Shown here: piece after piece, positions 43,606-51,402 of the stretch
Numbering within the stretch: the first letter of the stretch is position 1
How the letters are laid out: every line of letters starts with the position of its first letter
From: Beverwykella pulmonaria
Lineage: Eukaryota > Ascomycota > Dothideomycetes > Pleosporales > Melanommataceae
Assembly: GCA_001599595.1 (NCBI GenBank)
Contig: BCHH01000023.1
Span: forward strand, 9,704 to 61,105
Reading direction: 5' to 3'
Length of the DNA stretch: 51,402 nt
The notes under the pieces: generated by a model
What the model saw: only the letters and a program-made list of their open reading frames with translations
Told to the model about the DNA's origin: nothing
Databases searched by the model: none
Made by a program: the position numbers and the translations under genes

Positions 43606-44988
43606 GAATTTCAATTCGGTTTAGAATAAATTTACAGTAAAAAAGTATATAATCAAAACATATTGAGCATATCATCTGAGAAGAGACTAGGATCCGCGGA
43701 GAATTTTGCGATGTGGGGCAACGTTCTGTAGCCCAAGACCTATAGCTCTATCGGTATAGAATCATGCTGATTGGCCACGCAGCCGAGATTTCATTTGCAT
43801 ACTTGGTTCGGCTAGAGCAGGAAGCACAAGACGTCTCCATCAAAGCGTCGAGTGTACAACATTTTTCAGAATCCTGTCGTGTTCGGATTGCCACTAGGTG
43901 GGAAGTAGCGGCGTTCCAGTGTCTCATTCCTTGTTCTATCATCCAAGAAGTCAACCAGGATATTCGCTGCCTTGCTCATCTCCCGCCCACTCTTCCCAGT
44001 CAATACCTTTCTCGGTCTGTATCTGGTGTGTTGTAGAAGCTGCATTAGATGCAGAGCGAGGTCTAGACCATAATATCCAGTAAGTAATCTTTTCGTGTCC
44101 TTGGGCGACGGAATTTTAACAGATTTACCCCTGCTGTAGCGACATAGGCGCCGCTGATGGTTTTTATTATTAGTATGAAAATGTGTTAGGTAGGTAGTGT
44201 GGAGGAGTTGATAACTCAATGAATAGGTATAAGAATGTACGAGAATGTCGGACTCCGATTCGGTATCGGTTGTTGTTCGAAGTTAGGATCGCCCCGATGT
44301 TGGATCGGGACCCCATTCCAGAGTCAAGTGACCTGAGGGAGCACGTGACTGCGTACTCGCACCCTGCTCCACCAAGTAGATAGTCACATATACGTAGGTT
44401 GATAGCAAATATTTAGGAAGATGATGAAGTAGTTGAGTAGAAAATGAGAGCTGAGAGAGTCATAGGTAGATAGCTGGGAATGACATATGCACGCTTCAAT
44501 ACAACCTACTATTGGACGTGCTGCTGTTCTATTATAGAGTATCATTACTGTTATTCGAGAGTACTAGATGTACCATCTTATTTGTTACTGTTCTTTCTAC
44601 AATCCTCCATCAAAAAATAGCAATTATACTTAACCTTAAGTTTATATTCTACATTTTAATACAGTAGTTTAGAAAGTAGTGCACAACCAATATTTTGGAA
44701 AACTTAAAACAATGTTTCATAAAAATGTTATAGTATTCGCTTGTTCTTTCTATATACAATTGTATCTTTATTGTACACGTGAACACACACACTAATAAGG
44801 TAACTACCAACTGTAGTTCAAAGATTAAATTGTTGGATTTATGGGATGCTGTGAGATTGAAGAAATATCATGATATTGATGATGATGTGTCCCCGGACAC
44901 GTATGCGTACCAGAGGGGTTCAGGTCGCGGGTTCTATGACCACATTCACGTGATATATTTATGCACATGTATATAGTCCTACAGATGT
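43606..44988. other. Gene-poor, partly AT-rich intergenic region
   Basis: The section ~44440-44890 is visibly AT-rich with little coding potential. A minus frame at 43866-44219 has a helical stretch (GKSGREMSKAANILVDFLDD) that might be an exon remnant, but no start, splice partner or domain supports it. At 44890-44905 lies a short hairpin (gtgtcc / ggacac). The region leads into the second MITE-like copy. Confidence 0.4.
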
Positions 44989-45114
44989 TGTAAGCCCAGG
45001 ACAACATACCCGTCACGTAGATATGCCACTGGCTTATCAGTCCGTCATATATATCAGCTGTACATATGACACACAATACGCATGTTCATGCCCTCTTACC
45101 CACACCATGTTACA
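44989..45114 (+). mobile_element. MITE-like element, copy 2 (diverged)
   Basis: About 126 bp beginning TGTAAGCCC and ending in a decayed TTACA, sharing with the other two copies the core from gatatgccact through cagtccgtcatatatat to cagctgtacat. The ten bases ACAGATGTTG occur at 44981-44990 and again at 45112-45121, overlapping both ends; this may be an extended terminal or target-site duplication, or chance. Confidence 0.65.
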
Positions 45115-45671
45115 GATGTTGCACAAGCAACGTAATGGAAGGATGAATTAGAAAGAAAATGTAAAACATCGTGCGTGAATGCACTCTCGCTGATTGCGCA
45201 TCTACACTACATGCTCCCACATCCAAAGTGGATCCGTAAGAGTGCAGAACAATTTGGCAGATTCGGGCTACAGGCAACAGAATCAGCTTTGCTGTACAAA
45301 AACCCTACTGTATTTGCCAGTAGTAGGTACCTTCTTTTCTTCTCGGGGGCAAGAGTATGTAATATACAAGCATATTTTCCAAATAGAGAGGCTTCCCCCA
45401 TGGGAAACAATAGAAAATAAAGCTGAACGGTCAAGGAACAATGTGATTGTATGACAATAATTAGATTTGCAAGTTACAGAGCGTAGACAAAAGAAGCAGG
45501 TGGTAGCCGATAATGTGTTAAAGTCGTCCGATTAGGGGATGAAAGCACGTATCAAAGAGCTATAGGTGCTAATGCAACTGATTTTATGTGAACATATACA
45601 ATGCTTGCGTGATGCTTTTATGTTCCTATTCTATGTACACGTTGCCCTACAATAATATCCACAAATACCTA
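45115..45671. other. Intergenic
   Basis: No coding frame with recognisable content; 3' flank of the secreted hydrolase gene. Confidence 0.4.
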
Positions 45672-46724
45672 TCAAGTCCAATTATCACCATCCTTATACT
45701 CGTCCAGTCCATGCTTCTCCAACAACTCATCCAATAGCCCAGCAACTTTTGCATTATCCAGATCCGCAAACGGGATATGCGTGCTCCCCTTCAACCCAGC
45801 ATCATCTCCCAACTTTAGTACCTGTGCATTTCCACCATACTGATTTATCAACTTTGCCGCCAGCCGCGACTGAACAACGTACGTCGAGTTGTCCGGCCGA
45901 TGATCGCCCCAGACAAACTGAACAACCGTGAGGTTAGCTAGTTTCTTGAAGTTCTCAAGCGGGATGACGACTGGGCCAAAGCCGCCTCCCCCAGCCGTGA
46001 CGTTGATATTATCGGGGAAAACGTAGCCGATGCTTTCGTAAGCGACGATACCCTTAATGTTTGCGCCAGTGGCCTTGGTGGCCGTAAGCTGAGCGCGCAG
46101 ACCGCCCGCCGAGTTGGTGAGGTAGATGATATCAGTTCCAATTTTCCCCGAGTCCGCTGCTATGGCCGCGGCGTCGGACTGCAACTCGATGTTGTCTATG
46201 GTATCGTATTCGATGTACCGAGCTCTCGTCGCTTGCTGCCATGCCGCTTCGTCTGAGACCGGAAACTGCACGTCGGGCCACCAGCTTCCAAATTTGGGTC
46301 CGAAGTTCCACCCGCCAAAGTTCGATTGGTCGCGGTATGAGGGGCGGTATGTTGTGGCTTCGCATGGCCAATTCGCACGTCCGACTCGGGGCCCATCCCA
46401 AAGGTAGACGGGGTAGTTGAGGCGAAGGAACATGTCTTTGTAGCCTTCACCCCCGTCCCAAGAGTTCTGCCAGACTTGTGTGCTCGAGCTGTGCCACATG
46501 ACAATGCTGGCCTTGCGCGGCCGCCAAGGGATGAAATACTCCATGTATCCATGGTCGCAAGAAAGTGTCTGATCAGGAAAATTCGGGTCACTGATGACTT
46601 TACCGCCGATTTGGAAGCCCCCTGATTTTTCAAGTGTGATGGGGGAGCTTGGTCTCGCATTCACCTCACCTACTGCGATACCAAGAAAGGCAACTAGAAA
46701 GATTATCAAAGAGAAGCTCAGCAT
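45672..46724 (-). CDS. Secreted alpha/beta-hydrolase (esterase-like)
   Basis: Single exon, 350 aa from the ATG at 46724 (the longer frame upstream lacks an ATG). The signal peptide is MLSFSLIIFLVAFLGIAVGE. The fold is suggested by YFIPWRPRKASIVMWHSSS (first strands and an oxyanion-type turn), a nucleophile-elbow-like IYLTNSAGGLRAQL with Ser205 in N-S-A-G-G, a VVQFVWGDHRPDN acid-side segment and a late GSTHIPFADLDN with the probable catalytic His. A Trp/Gly-rich insertion (GGWNFGPKFGSWWPDVQFP) caps the active site. This resembles fungal secreted esterase-type hydrolases whose nucleophile motif departs from GxSxG. Substrate unknown; extracellular action expected. Confidence 0.8.
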   Translation of the reverse strand: MLSFSLIIFLVAFLGIAVGEVNARPSSPITLEKSGGFQIGGKVISDPNFPDQTLSCDHGYMEYFIPWRPRKASIVMWHSSSTQVWQNSWDGGEGYKDMFLRLNYPVYLWDGPRVGRANWPCEATTYRPSYRDQSNFGGWNFGPKFGSWWPDVQFPVSDEAAWQQATRARYIEYDTIDNIELQSDAAAIAADSGKIGTDIIYLTNSAGGLRAQLTATKATGANIKGIVAYESIGYVFPDNINVTAGGGGFGPVVIPLENFKKLANLTVVQFVWGDHRPDNSTYVVQSRLAAKLINQYGGNAQVLKLGDDAGLKGSTHIPFADLDNAKVAGLLDELLEKHGLDEYKDGDNWT

Positions 46725-47673
46725 CTTGTTCAAACGACTTGCACCTTGCTTCAAGCAATGTTGGGATGTCCGACATAATATGAGACCATCTTTGATTTAA
46801 GGAGGCCACGCACAGCAAACCGACCACGCCATAAGATTTTCTGATTTGCAACAATAATTACGGCATATCTTAGTCTCCACAGACAACTACCGTGCGCGGT
46901 TTAGGACGAAGGTCTTGAAAATTCCATAGCACGTCTAAGCCATTCTCATGCACCCCACAATCGTACGTAGCATTAGAAATTCCCCGTGGTCCGCCAAATG
47001 GGGTCCCAGTACAGACTACATACAATATGGGAATGAGCCGGATATTAGTCGACGCCAGCTCTAAACGGATACTTGCGTTCCACGCGCCTTGAGTAAAATG
47101 CACTGGATTGGATACTCGAATTCACCCTTACCGATATAATTTTCAAGAAGGGATTTACACTCTAGCTTACGTAGAATGGTGAATTTGCCATATTGTGTGG
47201 GGAATAAACATCCCTTGATCGAAATTCAGCCGCCGGATATGTTTCTGCTTTAGGAGCGACAAACGCGCCCATTGCGGAGCTATATTCCATTAATCTATAA
47301 ATTATCTGATAAAATAGTGGAGAACAGTAGATGGATGTGTATTGATCTCGGATTCTCGGCAGAGGTGCGTGTGACCGAACTATCAGAGCTCGACCAACTT
47401 GTCATCCTCCCTTTACGCAAACAAGCTCGCTGCCTTCCGGTACCTCTGGGATTGTCTCTTGCATCGTGTGCCGCAATACTCATATATACTTCCGCAATAC
47501 AGCTATATAAGGAGGGGACGAGTATGGGAATTGGCAATGATGTGGTTAGTGGTCCATCTGTGTGCTCGTTACGAAGCCGGAAATTCTCTATTGCATCAGA
47601 TTCGTAGAGGAAAATATTGCATTTTCAAGTAGTGTAGTGCCTCCAATTCATTGTTGAAGGTGTACTGATTGCT
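46725..47673. other. Intergenic with a possible coding remnant
   Basis: A minus frame at 46870-47103 ends in coding-like sequence (GTPFGGPRGISNATYDCGVHE; DLRPKPRTVVVCGD) but has no convincing start. It may be the last exon of a small secreted protein or a remnant. A short intron-like gtaagg to ccag lies just upstream, too short to be normal. Nothing else is recognised. Confidence 0.3.
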
Positions 47674-48153
47674 TCATGTTATTTGCGAGAGCCGCAAAGC
47701 CTTGCTTAGTTCTGTCCTAAATCTTCTATGCTGTGGAGGGTCAACAAAATTGCTATCAAATCTGTAAATATGAAATAGGTTTCTTTCGTCTCTAGCCGAG
47801 AACGCTAGTACACTGCATACTGCTGTAAAATAACCTTCCCACGTCCAACACATAGGATCCGTGTTATACATTTCACAAAGCCGTAATTCCAACAATAGAT
47901 ATTTACTTCTACTGCACGAACGAGGTGCATCTAATACAAGTTGAAATTCTAAAGATGATAAGTTACGTTCTGCTTGCCTCTTGAGAAGTTGTCGAGTGTC
48001 CTCCTTCTGGATTCTGATCTCTTCCAAATGATGCCTTAACTTCTTGGTTGCTTTGTACCCCCAAATATTTACTCGGAACGCTAAGGGGTTGATGAGAAGG
48101 TGATATATTAGAGCACGTATGTCGGCTAGTGATTCCGCGCCTTCTGATATACT
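47674..48153 (-). CDS. Hypothetical terminal exon, unknown protein
   Basis: A minus-strand frame open from an acceptor-like gttag at about 48154 to TGA-side stop at 47674, ~160 codons, with strong coding character: EGAESLADIRALIYHLLINP, KATKKLRHHLEEIRIQKED, ELQ-type helix, APRSCSRSKYLLLELRLCEM, DPMCWTWEGYFTAVCSVLAF and NLFHIYRFDSNF. No ATG and no upstream exon could be found, so it is either the last exon of a gene whose first exons are decayed or a fragment. I do not recognise the family. Confidence 0.4.
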   Translation of the reverse strand, partial: SISEGAESLADIRALIYHLLINPLAFRVNIWGYKATKKLRHHLEEIRIQKEDTRQLLKRQAERNLSSLEFQLVLDAPRSCSRSKYLLLELRLCEMYNTDPMCWTWEGYFTAVCSVLAFSARDERNLFHIYRFDSNFVDPPQHRRFRTELSKALRLSQIT

Positions 48154-49803
48154 CTAACTGGTTACCATTATCTGTATGCCACAAGGCCCTAGACAATCAA
48201 ATATGGTAGGGGTGGTTGGTAACAGAAAGTTGCGCATCGCTGAGCAATATTATCTAGAACAGCAATGTTACCACTGACAGACAGGGTATGTAGGACTTTG
48301 CGGGGTCAGCACGACTGTTTTGATGTCTTGCTAAAACCACTTCTGAGGCACTCATGGATTCGGAGTGGTTCCTCTTTACTTCTCTAGTCAGCTCTACTCG
48401 GGCATCCTCCCTCTTCGTTTGATACCTATTAATGTATATAGCAAGAACGTCGGCGCGTTTTCATCTCTGTCTAGAACAGCCGAAACCTAACAGAAAATGA
48501 CAGCGAGTTATGGTTATATGTGACTTGAGTTTTGGAATTTTCCAGATTCCTCCCTAAGTCACGGGGATAGATAGTTAGTATTGCAGCCCCACTTTGACCA
48601 GGTTAGATAGAGTGGCCTAAGGGGGCCTCCTAAGCAGTGCTCAATCACGCCATCGGTTGGCCAAACGCTATAGATTAGCTCACCTACGGGAACATTACTC
48701 CACACGGTGCGTCTACTCATCCATCCAAGTGTCCCCGCTATGTGAATCGAGACAACGAAAAAGGTCTAACATTGACCAGAATTTCATCCGAGTTCAGGCG
48801 AAGTACATTTACGGGTTGTTCCGAAGCTTATTGTATAGTTACCGTGGTCTGTATCTTGGGTGCAGCGGCTTGAGGGATCGCAAAGTTTACACGGGAAATG
48901 GGGATATACTTTATTTTGCGAGCCTCCACAGGTCGGAGCCGTCCAATCCGGGAGACTACATTTGGCTTGAGAGCCTCTGTTGCCATTTGGCGTTGTGCAA
49001 TGGGAGAAATTTTGTATTTGAGTGGCTTCACACTCCCGAGCCATGTAAGTGCTCGTATTCGGTTCATTTTGTAGCCTTTTCCACAATCAAGAGCTATTCT
49101 AATTTCACAGCTGGCCTGATCCATGGCATGATAGTGTTTTAGGAGTCGTCTCTGATGGGCAGGATAGGAATTCAGACGCATTGAGGCTGACAATACAGCT
49201 TGCTCGTGTTGAGCTGTTACCTTGAGGTGATTGCGATAGTGTTGCGACGCGTTAGATTCTCGCCGTATCGGGACTGGTTGAGTCCTGTGTCCCCGCCCCC
49301 GCCCTTTTTGACATTCATTGGCAGGTGAAGTACGCGAATATTGAGCATGTAAATTGTATAGATCGCATGCAATGGTGGCGCAAATTGAATCGACCTTATG
49401 AAAATCAACACTTCGATGGCAGTGATATTAGTCCCTCACATTTGAATGGGTCCTCTTCAGGCAAGCATTACCTGGGAATTTCCAATAATCATCTCCTGAC
49501 CGATTTATCGAATCTAATGAGGATGGGTCCGACTGTTGTTTCACGCATGAATACCGAATGGATACATCTTCCATGTCGAACGTTTAGCCCGCACAGTGCT
49601 TTTTGTTCATGTTAATCAAATCATCCTTTATCCGGAAACAAAGATGCATTGTATTTTACGATTCGATGGCGTTAGAATTATTTTCTCTATGGCTCGATGT
49701 CTTTTGCCTTTTCCTTAGTCCTCGAATTCTCAAGTTACCTTCCCTCGCCATTTGCACATCCATCTCTAGACTCACTCACTTCGTCCAACACTGAACGATC
49801 TAC
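48154..49803. other. Gene-poor region with a Cys-rich coding trace
   Basis: The minus frame at 48784-49086 contains a believable disulfide-type pattern (ARECEATQIQNFSHCTTPNG; CGGSQNKVYPHFPCKLCDP) but no signal peptide, and other frames overlap it on both strands. It is probably a remnant exon of a small Cys-rich protein. The rest of the interval shows no feature. Confidence 0.3.
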
Positions 49804-50437
49804 CAAAATGGCAAACCTCCAAGCCCCTCGTCGACTCTAGTCGCTGATGAAACAGAAAGCGAAGTTAAAAACATCAGAAAATGACCAGAAAGTAAGAATC
49901 TTCCCGCATCTAAAAGTAGCGCTCTTGAACCAGCGCAAGAAAGGCCAGAGAGGCGTATGGGCAGTTCTGGCTATCCACCTCAACATCACCCTTATCATCC
50001 GCCCCAACAATAGCCGAACTCAAAGCCGAAGCCATTGAACTAAATCCTCTCGTTCAAAAACCCCAAAGCCCACCCAATCTGGCCAATTCATCTCTGACGA
50101 AGTCTCATACAGCAACGACTTCTAGTCTTTTTACGAAGAAAACGACGAAAACAAATCCGGCGAGTTGGTAAAAACTAAAAGGTGAGAACTTTGAATTCTG
50201 CACTGCTGATGAGCCCAGAAAGGTTCTTATGATAGTCAGATCGAATCCGAGAATAAGGAGTACTAGCTTGATGGCTTTGTTGTTCTAGATGAGGAGGCGA
50301 GTGAGGATGGGGATGTGAGTAGTAAGATCACGATTAGGAGGGTAATTGGAAGTCGCACTGCAAAGTTGAGGATGAGTATTATCTCGATCAATAGTATAAG
50401 TTTTTTCAAGACCCGACAGATCGTCAGTATCAATTGA
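49804..50437 (+). pseudogene. Degenerate coding sequence, unknown product
   Basis: The frame from 49804 reads as a low-complexity protein (PPSPSSTLVADETESEVKN; SSALEPAQERPERRMG; SSGYPPQHHPYHPPQQ) but is crossed by TGA at 49882, TAG at 50011 and TAA at 50041. All three are one C-to-T change from CGA, CAG and CAA. A second piece at 50267-50437 follows a tactag acceptor-like site (LDGFVVLDEEASEDGDVSS). Together they look like a decayed disordered-protein gene. No domain is recognised. Confidence 0.4.
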
Positions 50438-51269
50438 TCAATTTCCGGGGAACCTGATAGAGACACGACTGGAAGCAATTTTATCACAGGGTGATGGCGA
50501 AGTCGTCGATGAGATCAATGACGCACTAATGCTGTTCTTGAGATGCTTCAATCGCAACAGAGCTCCCCCTTGTTCTTACTTGCAACAGTGACGCTCGAGA
50601 ACGTCGCAGTGAGAGATATACTGGAAGATGTAGTTCGACTACGTCTTGGAAGGGCTCCGCCAACACCTGATGACACTGAAACTTGGGTGATCGGCCCTGA
50701 AAGGTAATGCGTACGATTTTATTTTTGCCTCTAGGAGTGGTAAGTGCTAACGCGGAGGTTATATACAATATTATTACATCTTTCATTATATTACATTGGT
50801 ATGGAAACGATGGTTTTCTAGTGTTTCGGGCACTCGTAGCTTAACATCTCAGAAGTTATGTGCTCCTCCAAGTGTGCACAGATGTCATTTTGTTCATGTT
50901 GACCTTCGCTTCAAAGAGTTCCAATTTCTCCACGTGGGATCAGTCTGGTCATATCTCAAATTGTCCAGCCATAAGCAAAATGCTTTAAGTTGTCGCACGG
51001 CTGTCATTTTTTGCATCTTCCACAGACGAACTCAGCATCGGTATTCCAGTGGCCGCAACCACATTTCCAGTCTGCCATAACGTATAAGCACAGGAACTGC
51101 CACGTTTTAGTATACTTACCTAGGTACAGCATAGATGCCACTGAGATACTGGCTTGATTTTGGCTCTTGGATCCAAACTTTTGTCGCAGGAAGCGAGGGG
51201 ATCACTGTGAGTAGCAAAAGAGGGTTCCCGCATCTGAGCTGGGCGATGAACGCCCATTTAATATGGCAT
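50438..51269. other. Intergenic
   Basis: No supported gene; short frames on both strands lack recognisable content. Confidence 0.4.
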
Positions 51270-51402
51270 CTGTAAGCCGAGGACACCATAATGTCACGTG
51301 GATATGCCACTGACTAATCAGTCCGTCATATATATATCAGCTGTACATACATCACATACAATACACATCTTGACACCTCTTCCTCCGCCCTCCAGCTTAC
51401 AG
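51270..51402 (+). mobile_element. MITE-like element, copy 3
   Basis: 133 bp with perfect 8-bp terminal inverted repeats, CTGTAAGC at the start and GCTTACAG at the end. Nearly identical to the reverse complement of 6894-7027. The window stops exactly at its last base, so its right flank and target-site duplication cannot be examined. Confidence 0.75.

Noticed and set aside
44900..44945. tRNA-like or SINE B-box (GGTTCAGGTCGCGGGTTC)
   Set aside because: No matching A box, no cloverleaf and no second copy in the window.
48657..49142. 161-codon plus-strand frame
   Set aside because: Overlaps better Cys-rich coding signal on the other strand and has no recognisable composition, promoter or splice partner.
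1..51402. CRISPR array, operons, ribosome binding sites or riboswitches
   Set aside because: The sequence is eukaryotic; no regularly spaced direct repeats were seen.

Overview
The window is nuclear DNA from a filamentous ascomycete (Pezizomycotina). The evidence is many genes with short 46-94 bp introns carrying GT..AG ends and CTAAC-type branch points, a 15-nt intron inside a tRNA, and fungal-specific families: the vacuolar protease PFF1, the Sip3/Lam lipid-transfer family, the giant fungal DUF3638/DUF3645 protein, Hsp70-like secreted proteins and NmrA-like reductases. A class such as Dothideomycetes is possible but not shown by what I can read. Exon joins below were worked out by hand from splice signals and frame continuity; all multi-exon models are phase-consistent.

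Layout. 1-2033: no recognisable gene. 2034-5775: a divergent pair, an Hsp70-like protein (-) and a secreted SGNH esterase (+). 5776-8950: a gene graveyard holding a C-terminal scrap of the DUF3638/DUF3645 protein with a TAG stop, a decayed minus-strand gene interrupted by a ~134-bp MITE-like element, and another frameshifted scrap. 8960-17455: accessory, secretion-rich region with a GPI-type Ser/Thr/Gly-rich wall protein, an NmrA-like oxidoreductase, a second Hsp70-like secreted protein, and a secreted HExxH metalloprotease whose promoter carries six CACGTG boxes. 18520-20472: a Baeyer-Villiger monooxygenase. 22864-40334: the conserved core, with Sip3/Lam sterol-transfer protein, KRI1 ribosome-biogenesis factor, a protein with an embedded ubiquitin domain, a small methyltransferase-like protein, PFF1, and a membrane-anchored coiled-coil protein. 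41697-46724: a seven-exon cyclase-family enzyme, tRNA-Thr(CGT) and a secreted alpha/beta hydrolase. 46725-51402: gene-poor, with decayed coding remnants; the window ends on the last base of a third MITE-like copy.

How it fits together. The centre looks like ordinary housekeeping sequence with closely spaced divergent promoters (SIP3/KRI1, methyltransferase/PFF1). The flanks hold extracellular hydrolases (esterase, metalloprotease, alpha/beta hydrolase), a wall protein and oxidoreductases, which suit a saprotrophic or plant-associated lifestyle. No polyketide, peptide or terpene synthase is present, so the monooxygenase and NmrA-like gene are not shown to be a metabolite cluster. Several broken reading frames have stops explained by C-to-T/G-to-A changes, which is compatible with repeat-induced point mutation but not proof of it.

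The most interesting items are the embedded ubiquitin domain lacking Lys48 and Lys63, the helically phased E-box array, the paired Hsp70-like secreted proteins, and the three-copy MITE-like family, one copy of which sits inside a dead gene.
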